From an uncultured SAR86 cluster bacterium (GTDB taxonomy: Bacteria; Pseudomonadota; Gammaproteobacteria; Magnimaribacterales; D2472), in assembly GCA_902628925.1 (NCBI GenBank), contig CACOPA010000009.1, positions 1-49,901 on the forward strand: a DNA stretch of 49,901 bases, in the 5' to 3' direction. This document shows positions 1 to 8,276 of this stretch, piece after piece. The translations under genes and the position numbers were made by a program. The notes under the pieces are model-generated. The model was given only the letters and a program-made list of their open reading frames with translations. It was not told the origin of the DNA and searched no databases. The first letter of the stretch is position 1. Every line of letters begins with the position of its first letter.

Positions 1-295
1 GTGGTAAATCAGCATGCATGATAATTACAAAATTAGCTTGGTGAGAGATCGAATTTATAGCCTCCCCCAATGCATTATTCAAAGCTGATTCAGTAAAGAA
101 TATTTCTGTGTTTTTAATTTTTAAGTCTTTATCATCAGTAACGATAGTTACCTTTTGATCTAGCTTTATAAAGTTCTGACTAAGCCTATTAATAAGGTTT
201 TTAGATGCGGTAATTCTTTGATTATTTGAAAGTGAATTAGATAAACGATTTTTAGAGTTTTTAAATGCTTTAACTGGAATGAGAATGTTGATCAT
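1..295 (-). CDS. cofC: 2-phospho-L-lactate guanylyltransferase CofC, N-terminal part
   Basis: The first 98 codons of a gene that runs off the left edge of the window. CofC/FbiD activates 2-phospholactate (or phosphoenolpyruvate) with GTP for coenzyme F420 assembly in the cytoplasm. Seen in the translation: an N-terminal MINILIPVKAFKNSKNRL with the family pattern PVKx5KxRL (residues 7-18), then a strand VTIVTDD, then ESALNNALGEAI, and finally VIIMHADLP at the edge, all in the order found in CofC nucleotidyltransferases. The start is ATG at 295. This lies inside the first codons of the divergent cofH, so the two 5' ends overlap if cofH starts at 279. The pairing with cofH strongly supports the call; the C-terminal half is not visible. 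Confidence 0.85.
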   Translation of the reverse strand, partial: MINILIPVKAFKNSKNRLSNSLSNNQRITASKNLINRLSQNFIKLDQKVTIVTDDKDLKIKNTEIFFTESALNNALGEAINSISHQANFVIIMHADLP

Positions 296-1565
296 CTACT
301 TAGATATTCAACTATTGACTTTGCTAAGAGATGACGGTTGGGAGAGTGGAAGATCTACTGAGGTACCAGATATTTTTCCAACCGGTGTAGTTGGACAAAC
401 TCGAAAGCTAATTAATGAGATTGGAGATAATCCACATTCTTCAATTCCGCAGCTTTTTAACGCTCGTGGTAAAAGCTTTGAATATATTACAAAAGCTGCA
501 GATGAAATACGTTCGCAATTAAATGGAAATAACATTACTTATGTTGTTAACAGAAATATTAACTATACAAATATTTGTGTTTACAGTTGCTCGTTCTGTG
601 CTTTTTCTAAGAGCACCGGTGCAAAAAAGTTACGAGGAGCCTCATATTTGCTTGAGTTTGATGAAATTCAAAACAGGGTTAAGGAGGCAATCAGAAGGGG
701 GGCAACAGAGGTATGCCTTCAGGGCGGCATTCACCCAAAGTTTGATGGTAATTATTATCTGGATGTTATTAAGGCTATTCGTAAGGTATCTCCTGATATT
801 CATATACATGCATTCAGTCCCTTGGAAATATTCCAAGGTGCTCATACTCTTGGTTTAACCCTTGAGGAATATCTGCCCATTCTTAAAGAGGCTGGTCTTA
901 ACTCTCTCCCTGGTACCGCAGCTGAGATTTTGCATGATGATGTGAGGGATATTATTTGTCCGGACAAGTTAAATACAGCAGAATGGCTTTCTGTTATGGA
1001 TGCAGCACACTCATGTGGACTAAATTCTACAGCTACAATTATGTTTGGTCATGTTGAAACTTATGATCATATCGCTCAACATTTAATAAATATCAAGAAT
1101 CAACAAATTAAATCTGGAGGGTTTACAGAGTTTGTTCCTTTACCATTTGTTGCCCATGAAGCACCAATGAGTTTGAGGGGGCAATCAAGATCAGGGCCAA
1201 CTTTCAGAGAAGCAATTCTCATGCACTCCATTTCAAGAATATTTTTTCAAGACCATATACCTAACATTCAGGGGTCATGGGTTAAGATGGGATATGAGGG
1301 GTTAAGAATACTTCTCTCTTCAGGAATTAATGATGTTGGTGGCATATTAATGGATGAGACAATCACTAGATCTGCAGGGGCAAATCATGGACAGGAACTT
1401 GATTTAGATAGAATACAATTATTAACAGAGGAACTAAATTTAGAGCTTGTGAGAAGAAATACAAATTACAAAATAATTTCATCCTCCAAGAGATCGACCT
1501 TAATAGATCATGGTGAAATACCTATGAAATCAATTAATGATTTTCATAATGAGGTAAGAATTTAA
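279..1565 (+). CDS. cofH: F420 precursor (Fo) synthase subunit 2, radical SAM enzyme CofH
   Basis: CofH joins tyrosine to 5-amino-6-ribitylaminouracil by radical SAM chemistry, the step before CofG makes the deazaflavin Fo. The [4Fe-4S] motif CxxxCxxC is at C100, C104 and C107, preceded by NRNINYTN, which is typical of CofH. The C-terminal half carries further family signatures: SRSGPTFREA, NIQGSWVKMG and MDETITRSAG. The usual CofH body begins near residue 58 (LFNARGKS). The 50 or so residues before it are unusual, and LLRDDGWESG resembles the linker that follows CofG in FbiC fusions. The start is uncertain: ATG at 279 or 285 overlaps the divergent cofC start at 295, and no in-frame ATG follows before the iron-sulfur motif. 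The stop shares one base with the next gene's ATG. No CofG is present in the window. Confidence 0.9.
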   Translation: MRMLIIYLDIQLLTLLRDDGWESGRSTEVPDIFPTGVVGQTRKLINEIGDNPHSSIPQLFNARGKSFEYITKAADEIRSQLNGNNITYVVNRNINYTNICVYSCSFCAFSKSTGAKKLRGASYLLEFDEIQNRVKEAIRRGATEVCLQGGIHPKFDGNYYLDVIKAIRKVSPDIHIHAFSPLEIFQGAHTLGLTLEEYLPILKEAGLNSLPGTAAEILHDDVRDIICPDKLNTAEWLSVMDAAHSCGLNSTATIMFGHVETYDHIAQHLINIKNQQIKSGGFTEFVPLPFVAHEAPMSLRGQSRSGPTFREAILMHSISRIFFQDHIPNIQGSWVKMGYEGLRILLSSGINDVGGILMDETITRSAGANHGQELDLDRIQLLTEELNLELVRRNTNYKIISSSKRSTLIDHGEIPMKSINDFHNEVRI

Positions 1566-2443
1566 TGATCAAGTTTAGAGATTTAATGATTGTGTTGGTT
1601 GGCTACATAATCTGCTTTTATTTAATGGATTTGTCGTGGACTCTTTTCCAAGAAACAAATATTTGGCTAAGGCTACTGATTGTTGATTTTGTGGGAACAA
1701 TTTTTATTTACATTTGTAGCAATATATTTAGAAACTCCAGTTGGTATGATGCATATTGGTCAGTAATTCCTCCATTCCTAATACTTTTAGTTTGGATGGA
1801 TGTGGATGCTGATCCAAGCTTATCTAGAGCATTTTTAATGTTTGCTTGCGTTCTGTTCTGGGCAATTCGTTTAACTTACAACTGGGTAAGATCATGGGAT
1901 GGGTTTTCTCATGAAGACTGGCGATATGTCATGATGAAGGGCAGGACAAATTCCTCTGTTCAGTATGCTCTGGTAGATTTTCTTTTTATACATTTAGTGC
2001 CAACTTTATGCGTATTCGTTGCCACATTACCATTTTGTTTTGTTGTTTATTACAGCTCAGGAGAAATTAATAAATTCGATATTGCAGCTGCAATCATAAT
2101 TTGTGGTGCTGTTTTATTGCAGATCATCTCTGATCAGCAGATGTATAACTTTAGACAGGATCCATCCAATCAGGGTAAAACAATGACCAAAGGATTATGG
2201 AAATATTCGCGACATCCAAATTATTTAGGCGAAATATTATTTTGGTTTGGTGGTTTTATTTTTGTCCTTGGGAACTCATTTGATTTTTTATGGTCAATAA
2301 TAGGTACCCTTGTAATGTATATACTAATAGGAATTACCTCAATAGATATGATGGATAAAAGATCTCGAGAAAGAAGAAGTGACTTTTCTGATTATGAATC
2401 TTCAACCCCAAGGCTATTTCCAAGATTTGTTTATAAGAGTTAA
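1565..2443 (+). CDS. DUF1295 family membrane protein (steroid 5-alpha-reductase-like)
   Basis: A polytopic inner-membrane protein of 292 residues with about seven hydrophobic segments. The C-terminal half holds the signature of the DUF1295 / steroid 5-alpha-reductase-like group: YNFRQDPSNQG, then KYSRHPNYLGE near residues 211-221, then a hydrophobic stretch and a basic tail. In the wider superfamily (steroid reductases, isoprenylcysteine methyltransferases) this region binds the cofactor next to the membrane. The true substrate of bacterial DUF1295 proteins is mostly unknown, so reduction of a lipid-like enone is only a guess. Its ATG overlaps the cofH stop by one base (TAATG), which implies translational coupling. 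It lies two bases before an exported hydrolase gene, so these form a short operon. Confidence 0.85.
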   Translation: MIKFRDLMIVLVGYIICFYLMDLSWTLFQETNIWLRLLIVDFVGTIFIYICSNIFRNSSWYDAYWSVIPPFLILLVWMDVDADPSLSRAFLMFACVLFWAIRLTYNWVRSWDGFSHEDWRYVMMKGRTNSSVQYALVDFLFIHLVPTLCVFVATLPFCFVVYYSSGEINKFDIAAAIIICGAVLLQIISDQQMYNFRQDPSNQGKTMTKGLWKYSRHPNYLGEILFWFGGFIFVLGNSFDFLWSIIGTLVMYILIGITSIDMMDKRSRERRSDFSDYESSTPRLFPRFVYKS

Positions 2444-2445
2444 TA

Positions 2446-3738
2446 ATGAAAAATGTCTTCCTTTTTATATTTTGTTTACTTTCATTTAACTCAGTAGCCA
2501 AAGATCTTAAATCTCAAATCGATGAAGATATTCAAGGCGTTATGACAAAAGTTGTTGAATGGAGACATCATCTTCATGAATATCCTGAATTATCAAATAG
2601 GGAATACCAAACAGCTGAGTATATTAAAGAAAAGTTAGAAGGATTGGGCTTGGAAGTTAATTCTGGAATTGCCTTTACCGGGCTTACCGCATTTATAAGA
2701 GGTGATAATCCAGGGCCATTAATTGCCTTAAGAGCTGACATGGATGCATTACCAGTTACGGAAAAACTTAATTTACCTTTTTCATCAAAACAAGTTACAA
2801 CCTATCAAGGTAGAGAAGTTGGAGTGATGCATGCATGCGGTCATGATGCTCATATGGCTGTTTTACTGGGTGTTGCTGAATTTCTATCGAAAAACACTGA
2901 CAAACTTAACGGCGACATAATGCTGATATTTCAGCCTGCTGAAGAGGGATCACCTGAGGGCGAAGAGGGTGGTGCTGAATTAATGCTGAAAGAGGGTATT
3001 TTTGATGAAGAAAAGCCAGATGTAATTTTTGGCATGCATGTCACGAATGCTCCACATGGAATAGTTGTTACAAAACCAGGTCCAATGATGGCCTCATCGG
3101 AAGCATTTAGAATCAAAGTCCTTGGTAAACAAACACATGGATCACGACCATGGGGAGGCATTGATCCAGTAGTTGCCGCTGCAGACATAGTAACCACATT
3201 ACAAACAATTGTTAGTAGAAGATTAAATATTTTAGACAGTCAGGCTGTCATCACTGTGGGTATTATTCAAGGGGGCACAAGGAATAATATTATTCCCGAT
3301 GAAGTTTTTATGGAGGGGACTATAAGAACATTTGATGAATCCTATAGAGATAAAATTCATGAGGAGATAACAACTGTAGCCAACAATGTAGCATCAGCTC
3401 ACAATGCAGAAGTTGAAATACAGTTTGCTCCATATGGGAGCTATCCTGTGACAATTAATGATCCTGAATTAACTAAACAGTTAATGCCTTCACTGGCTAA
3501 CGCATCAAATGGAAAATTTTTTGAAATGCCTGTTCCAAGAACTGGGGCTGAGGACTTCTCATTTTTTGCTCAACAAGTGCCTGGCTTATATTTCTTTATT
3601 GGTGTGAATCCAGAAAATCAAGAAAGCCCATTTACAAATCACTCACCATATTTTTATGTCGATGATGATGCTTTAGATGCAGGAGTTAAATCTTTTGTTC
3701 ATTTAGTCCAAGACTATTCCGAAATTTATAATAATTAA
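2446..3738 (+). CDS. Exported M20-family amidohydrolase
   Basis: A zinc-dependent amidohydrolase or peptidase of the M20D group (relatives: hippurate, N-acyl-amino acid and IAA-amino acid hydrolases). An N-terminal hydrophobic signal peptide (MKNVFLFIFCLLSFNSVAKD) suggests export to the periplasm. Metal and catalytic motifs are intact: RADMDALPV near residue 97, HACGHDAHM near 128-136, and QPAEEGSPEGEEGGA near 165, with PRTGAEDFSFF near 360 giving the last ligand region. Length (430) is normal for the family. It follows the DUF1295 gene by two bases, and its stop overlaps the tail of the convergent flavoprotein gene by four bases, leaving no room for a separate terminator. The exact amide substrate cannot be told from sequence. 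Confidence 0.9.
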   Translation: MKNVFLFIFCLLSFNSVAKDLKSQIDEDIQGVMTKVVEWRHHLHEYPELSNREYQTAEYIKEKLEGLGLEVNSGIAFTGLTAFIRGDNPGPLIALRADMDALPVTEKLNLPFSSKQVTTYQGREVGVMHACGHDAHMAVLLGVAEFLSKNTDKLNGDIMLIFQPAEEGSPEGEEGGAELMLKEGIFDEEKPDVIFGMHVTNAPHGIVVTKPGPMMASSEAFRIKVLGKQTHGSRPWGGIDPVVAAADIVTTLQTIVSRRLNILDSQAVITVGIIQGGTRNNIIPDEVFMEGTIRTFDESYRDKIHEEITTVANNVASAHNAEVEIQFAPYGSYPVTINDPELTKQLMPSLANASNGKFFEMPVPRTGAEDFSFFAQQVPGLYFFIGVNPENQESPFTNHSPYFYVDDDALDAGVKSFVHLVQDYSEIYNN

Positions 3739-4868
3739 TCTATTTTTGGCATGGTGCTGTTTAGATTCTCTAAAGTATCGACGTACTCATTAACCAATCT
3801 AAATACAACATTTTTTACAGATTCAACCTCATTAATTTGACCAATTACCTGACCAGCTGCATTAAATGACACATCTTGTGCACTTCCTTTATCAGCATAC
3901 ATTGCAGTCCTTCTTATAGCATCATAAGTTACCATTCCTTGCAATGGCATGGGCAGTGGATCAGGGGTGTCATCACTTTCCCAAGCCTCAGTCCATTTAT
4001 TTTTCAGCATTCTTGCTGGTTTTCCAGTCCATGCTCTGCTTCGAATAGTATCCTCACTACTAGCATTTAGATACGAATCTTTTTGCGCCGGTTGAGTCAT
4101 CGCTTCTTCTACAGTCAACCATAGCGATCCTGCCCAAACTCCCTGAGCTCCCATTGCTAAAGCAGCTGCCATTTGTCTGCCGTTACCAATGCCTCCAGCT
4201 GCAAGAACAGGTAAATCACCCACCGCATCTATTATTTGAGGCCATAAAACAATACTTCCTATCTCGCCTGTATGACCCCCACCTTCACCACCTTGAGCGA
4301 TAATAAAATCTAATCCAGCTTCTTTATGAGCTTTAGCCTGCTTAATTTTTCCGCATAAAGCTCCAATAAGAATTCCTTTATCTTGAATCTTTTTAATAAT
4401 GTCTGCTGGAGGTGTCCCAAGAGCATTGGCGATAAGCTTCACGTTTTTTCTTTTCAATGCTTCTTCTATTTGTGGTCCAGCTGTAGCCTCTGTCCATCCA
4501 AGCAATCCACCATCTGGACCATTTGATACATCTGCTTCAGGAACACCCGCTTCTTGTAATAGGTTTTCAGCAAATTGCTTATGTTCATCAGGAACTAAGG
4601 CTTTAAGTTGCTCTAGAAGTTCTTCAGGATCCTTATTTTCCATGCCCTCATATTTTTGTGGAATCACGGTATCAACACCGTAAGGATAGTCACCAATGTG
4701 TGCATCAATCCAATCAAGCTCTTCCTTTAGTTGTTCTGGAGAAAAACCAACGGCTCCAAGGACGCCTATTCCTCCAGCTTTACTGACGGCGACCACTACA
4801 TCTCTACAATGCGTAAATGCAAAAATTGGATATTCAATACCTAATTTCTCGGCTAATTTAGTTTTCAT
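3735..4868 (-). CDS. Nitronate monooxygenase / 2-nitropropane dioxygenase-like flavoprotein
   Basis: An FMN-dependent TIM-barrel protein of the NPD family. The N-terminus (LGIEYPIFAFTH) and the FMN phosphate sites AQGGEGGGHTG (residues 191-201) and LAAGGIGNGRQ (222-232) are clear. H199 in GGGHTG sits where the family's catalytic histidine is found. A stretch at about residues 70-140 between the early barrel strands is longer than in the simplest members. Substrates in the family include nitronates, but many relatives are uncharacterised and some sit in aromatic or steroid degradation clusters. It is divergent from the KstD-like gene with 49 bases between the starts, so the two may share a control region, and its tail overlaps the M20 hydrolase gene. 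Confidence 0.85.
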   Translation of the reverse strand: MKTKLAEKLGIEYPIFAFTHCRDVVVAVSKAGGIGVLGAVGFSPEQLKEELDWIDAHIGDYPYGVDTVIPQKYEGMENKDPEELLEQLKALVPDEHKQFAENLLQEAGVPEADVSNGPDGGLLGWTEATAGPQIEEALKRKNVKLIANALGTPPADIIKKIQDKGILIGALCGKIKQAKAHKEAGLDFIIAQGGEGGGHTGEIGSIVLWPQIIDAVGDLPVLAAGGIGNGRQMAAALAMGAQGVWAGSLWLTVEEAMTQPAQKDSYLNASSEDTIRSRAWTGKPARMLKNKWTEAWESDDTPDPLPMPLQGMVTYDAIRRTAMYADKGSAQDVSFNAAGQVIGQINEVESVKNVVFRLVNEYVDTLENLNSTMPKID

Positions 4869-4917
4869 GAGCTAAAATAATAATTGTTATTACTATAGGC
4901 TAAAAGGATTTAAAAAT

Positions 4918-6633
4918 ATGTCAACGAACTATGATCACGAATATGACGTAATTGTTGTAGGTTCTGGCAATGGCGCGCTAACTTCTGCAATTTGCTCGCA
5001 TGATGGAGGAGCAAAGGTTCTGGTTATTGAAAAATCAAATCAATTTGGTGGTACAAGCGCTACTTCTGGTGGGGGAGTTTGGATACCTAATAATAGATAT
5101 GCCAAAGCAGAAAATGTAGATGATTCTGTTGAAGATGCTAGAAACTATATTCAAAGCGTTTCACCTGAGGGGAAAATCAATAATGACTTAATTGAGACAT
5201 ATATTGAACAAGGCCCAAGAATGGTTGATTACCTTCATGAGAACTCAAGAGTTAAATACAGGAACCTTTCACATTATCCAGACTACTTTCCAGATAATCC
5301 TGGTGGCAAGGAGGGTAATAGATCAATGGAGCCTGAACCTATTAAGGGAACAGAATTAGGAGATGACTTTAAATATTTAAGAGGACAACACCCACAAACA
5401 GCATTTACCATGGGCCCAATAAATATGAACTTTACTCAAGTTGAGGGTCAATTATTGCTTGGGGCATTACCTGGATGGAAAACGCTTTTTGCGAAACTTT
5501 TTACCAAATATATTTTAGATATTCCAATGCGCTTTATTCATGGTTGGAGAGATAGACGGTTAACTATGGGGAATGCAGGCATAGCTAGACTACTCCTCTC
5601 ATGTAAAGATCGTAGTATTCCAATTTGGCGAAATACCTCTATGACTGATTTGATCCATGAAAATGGTGAGGTGGAAGGAATTATTGCTCTTCAAAATAAT
5701 GAAACAATTAAAATTAAAGCCAATAAAGGGGTGATTCTTGCATCAGGAGGTTTTGAAAAAAATCAAACACTTAGAGAAAAATATTTACCTAAACCAACAG
5801 ATACGGCCTGGAGTGCAGCAAATATTCACAATACTGGTGATGCAATTTCAGCAACCAATGACTTAAATGTAGCTCTTCATCAGATGGATGCTGGGTGGTG
5901 GACTACAACCATGAATATTCCTGGACATGAGAAAGGATGGCTATCAATAGTAGATAAATCCGTTCCTGGAAACTATACAGTGAATAAAAACGGACATCGA
6001 TTTTCAAATGAATCTCAAAACTATGTAAGTTTTGTAACAGATATGTTTGATGAGTATGAAAAAGGTAATCCTTGCGCTCCTTGCTATATGATTTTTGATA
6101 GTAATTTCAGAAAAAACAGACCATGTGGTCCTTTGCTTCAAGCATCAATGCAACCTGATTCAAGAGTACCTAAGGAGTGGTGGGATCCATCTTTTCTATC
6201 TAAAGCTGACACACTTGAGGAATTAGCAGAAATTGTTGGTATTGATGCAAAGGGACTTCTTGAAACTCAAGTCAAAGTAAATGAATACAGTAAAACTGGC
6301 AAAGATTTAGATTTTCAAAGAGGTGATGACGCTTACGACAGATATTATGGCGATCCGTCAGTTAAACCTAATCCATGTTTGGCCCCCTTAAATGAAGGTC
6401 CATACTATTGCATGGTCTTGTATCCTGGAGAAATGGGTACTGCAGGAGGCCTAGTAATAGATACTAATGCAAGAGTTTTGGATATCTATAATCAACCCAT
6501 AAAAGGTCTTTATGCATGCGGTAACTGTACTACAGCATTGCTGCCAAAATATCCTGGTCCTGGCTCAACACTTGGACCTGCGATGACATTTGGATATTTA
6601 GCTGCAAAAGACATTACGGGTGCAAACTTTTGA
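4918..6633 (+). CDS. FAD-dependent 3-ketosteroid delta1-dehydrogenase-like protein
   Basis: A flavoprotein of the fumarate reductase / KstD family, 571 residues, predicted soluble. It has a Rossmann FAD motif near the N-terminus (VIVVGSGNGALTSA, residues 11-24) followed by FGGTSATSGGGVWIPNN, which is the form seen in 3-ketosteroid dehydrogenases. The C-terminus has GEMGTAGGLVID and then KYPGPGSTLGPAMTFGY; Y545 and G549 correspond to the Tyr and Gly of the YPGPG motif that binds the 3-keto group in KstD. A further PDYFPDNPGG segment matches the region holding a third active-site tyrosine. KstD removes hydrogens from C1 and C2 of 3-ketosteroids; relatives act on other cyclic ketones. It heads a run of four coupled genes (stop overlaps the next ATG). 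Confidence 0.85.
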   Translation: MSTNYDHEYDVIVVGSGNGALTSAICSHDGGAKVLVIEKSNQFGGTSATSGGGVWIPNNRYAKAENVDDSVEDARNYIQSVSPEGKINNDLIETYIEQGPRMVDYLHENSRVKYRNLSHYPDYFPDNPGGKEGNRSMEPEPIKGTELGDDFKYLRGQHPQTAFTMGPINMNFTQVEGQLLLGALPGWKTLFAKLFTKYILDIPMRFIHGWRDRRLTMGNAGIARLLLSCKDRSIPIWRNTSMTDLIHENGEVEGIIALQNNETIKIKANKGVILASGGFEKNQTLREKYLPKPTDTAWSAANIHNTGDAISATNDLNVALHQMDAGWWTTTMNIPGHEKGWLSIVDKSVPGNYTVNKNGHRFSNESQNYVSFVTDMFDEYEKGNPCAPCYMIFDSNFRKNRPCGPLLQASMQPDSRVPKEWWDPSFLSKADTLEELAEIVGIDAKGLLETQVKVNEYSKTGKDLDFQRGDDAYDRYYGDPSVKPNPCLAPLNEGPYYCMVLYPGEMGTAGGLVIDTNARVLDIYNQPIKGLYACGNCTTALLPKYPGPGSTLGPAMTFGYLAAKDITGANF

Positions 6634-7385
6634 TGGATCTATCTTCAAAGACTGCGGTTGTCACTGGTGCAGGACAGGGTGTTGGTTTGGGAATAGCATC
6701 AGCAATGGCCAAAAAAGGCACGAAGGTTGCCATGCTTGGAAGAACATATTCAAAAGTTAAGAATGAATCTTCAAAGCTGAATGAAGCTGGTTTTGTAACT
6801 CTTGCATTAGAATGCGATGTAAAAGACCCTGATTCAATAAGTAACTCACAAGAAGAGATAAAAAAAATCTTTGGCCCAGTCAATGTTTTGATCAATAACG
6901 CGCAAGAGGTACCTTTGGGTAGTATTTTAGATGTAACTGATGAAGCAATTAATGCAGGATGGGAATCAGGTCCTCTTGCTACTTTTAGATTAATGAAACT
7001 ATTTTATGAAGATTTAAAGGGTGATGGAGTTATCATTAATCTTGCGAGTTCATCAGCTCTTAGACCAGACTCATCAGGATATGGTGCTTATGCAGCAGTT
7101 AAAGAAGCGATTCGATCGCTTACTAGGGCTGCAGCTGTAGAATGGGGCAAAGATAATATTAGAGTGAATACTATTATGCCTTTAGCAAATTCTGTAGGTA
7201 TGCAGTGGTGGGTTGATGAGAGGCCTGAAGAAGCCAATGAATTTATTGATACCATTCCTCTTAAAAGAATTGGTGATTGCGAAAATGATATTGGGGAGTC
7301 AGTTTGTCAGCTAGTCTCAGATGGAATGAATTACATCACTGGATCAACTATTATGCTAGATGGCGGTCAGGCTTATTTGAGGTAA
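6633..7385 (+). CDS. Short-chain dehydrogenase/reductase (SDR)
   Basis: A classical NAD(P)-dependent SDR of 250 residues. It carries TGAGQGVG (glycine-rich loop, G12, G16, G18), a variant NNAQ in place of the usual NNAG, a serine-rich SSSALRP strand and the catalytic Y153-x3-K157 (YAAVK). The family oxidises or reduces secondary alcohols and ketones, including hydroxysteroids. The start is taken as ATG 6633, which overlaps the upstream stop (TGATG); a TTG three bases earlier is in frame but less likely. It sits between the KstD-like flavoprotein and the BaiE-like protein, which points to work on the same cyclic substrate. In the C-terminal loop it has MQWWVDERPEE, an unusual bulky substrate lid. 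Confidence 0.88.
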   Translation: MDLSSKTAVVTGAGQGVGLGIASAMAKKGTKVAMLGRTYSKVKNESSKLNEAGFVTLALECDVKDPDSISNSQEEIKKIFGPVNVLINNAQEVPLGSILDVTDEAINAGWESGPLATFRLMKLFYEDLKGDGVIINLASSSALRPDSSGYGAYAAVKEAIRSLTRAAAVEWGKDNIRVNTIMPLANSVGMQWWVDERPEEANEFIDTIPLKRIGDCENDIGESVCQLVSDGMNYITGSTIMLDGGQAYLR

Positions 7386-7392
7386 ATAATAA

Positions 7393-7887
7393 ATGAATGA
7401 ACTAATCCGAGAGCTTCATGATATCGAGATGATAAAGCAGCTAAAGCATAGATATTTTAGAGCCATTGATATGGCTGACCATGGATTACTAGATAGTGTA
7501 TTTACTGATGATATTAAGGTCGATTATCGCGGAGGAACATATGTATGGGAGGCCAGTGGTAAAAAAGAGATTATTGAATCTTTAAAATACTCATTTCATA
7601 GTGAAACTGCAGCCATGCATACTGGTCACCATCCTGAAATTTCAATTCATGATGAAGTCAATGCAAGTGGAATTTGGTATCTCCAAGATATTTTTTATAA
7701 CTTTAATGAAAATGCTTTAACTCAGGGCACTGCATTATACAAAGATAAATATTTCAAGACAGAAGAGGGATGGCGAATAAATTTTTCTGAATACGATAGA
7801 ATTATTGAGTCTGTGACCCCTATAGATAAGGATCAAAAATTTACTTTAAATCATTTAGCCAAACATGGCATGAAACTGGATAAATAA
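7393..7887 (+). CDS. SnoaL_4 / BaiE-like dehydratase
   Basis: A small NTF2-fold protein (164 residues) that resembles the bile acid 7-alpha-dehydratase BaiE and its aerobic counterparts. Seen: DIEMIKQLKHRYFRAID at the N-terminus, MHTGHHPEISI in the middle and YKDKYFKTEEGWRI near the end, all in the BaiE order. Y21, D26 and H76 have the spacing of the catalytic Tyr30, Asp35 and His83 of BaiE, as recalled from the family. If the match is real the enzyme removes a beta-hydroxyl from an enone-activated ring, but SnoaL-like proteins are diverse. It starts seven bases after the SDR and is followed three bases later by a second NTF2-fold gene, so all belong to one operon with the KstD-like protein. 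Confidence 0.78.
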   Translation: MNELIRELHDIEMIKQLKHRYFRAIDMADHGLLDSVFTDDIKVDYRGGTYVWEASGKKEIIESLKYSFHSETAAMHTGHHPEISIHDEVNASGIWYLQDIFYNFNENALTQGTALYKDKYFKTEEGWRINFSEYDRIIESVTPIDKDQKFTLNHLAKHGMKLDK

Positions 7888-7889
7888 TT

Positions 7890-8267
7890 ATGGAAGATAA
7901 AACAAGAGCAGCAATGGAAGGTTATGTTGAAGCGTATACAAAAAATGAAAAAAATTTGTTTATAGAGCTATGGGATTCAAATGCTGTATTTGAAGATCCT
8001 GTTGGATCAGATCCTTGCAAGGGAATTGAGGCTATTGGTAATTTTTGGGATTTTGCTCATGCAGAGGGTATGACAATTACTCCTTCAGATGTCAGTTACG
8101 TTGTTTGTGGGAATGAGGGTATATTAAAAGCAGTTATGAAAGTAAGGAATGAATCGAACGGAACTTCAATGGATATTTCAATAGTAGATCATTTTGTTAT
8201 TAATGACTCTGGAAAAATTATTTCTGGCAGAGCATTTTGGGATCAGAACTCTATTTCCTCAAATTAA
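7890..8267 (+). CDS. NTF2-fold protein, delta5-3-ketosteroid isomerase-like
   Basis: A 125-residue protein of the SnoaL/ketosteroid isomerase type. It has YVEAY near residue 12-16, VFEDPVGSDP (D36) and IVDHFVINDSGKI (D100); these match the Tyr14, Asp38 and Asp99 positions of bacterial ketosteroid isomerase, and the EDPVG segment is very typical. Ketosteroid isomerase moves a C5-C6 double bond into conjugation with a 3-ketone. Two NTF2-fold genes of different subfamilies sit side by side here, one dehydratase-like and one isomerase-like. The start ATG is two bases after the preceding stop, so translation is likely coupled. Isomerase activity is inferred; other SnoaL-like functions cannot be excluded. 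Confidence 0.8.
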   Translation: MEDKTRAAMEGYVEAYTKNEKNLFIELWDSNAVFEDPVGSDPCKGIEAIGNFWDFAHAEGMTITPSDVSYVVCGNEGILKAVMKVRNESNGTSMDISIVDHFVINDSGKIISGRAFWDQNSISSN

Positions 8268-8276
8268 ATATTTTTT

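Noticed and set aside
4399..4683. Plus-strand frame opposite the NMO gene
   Set aside because: It mirrors a well-supported gene on the other strand, with no family signature.
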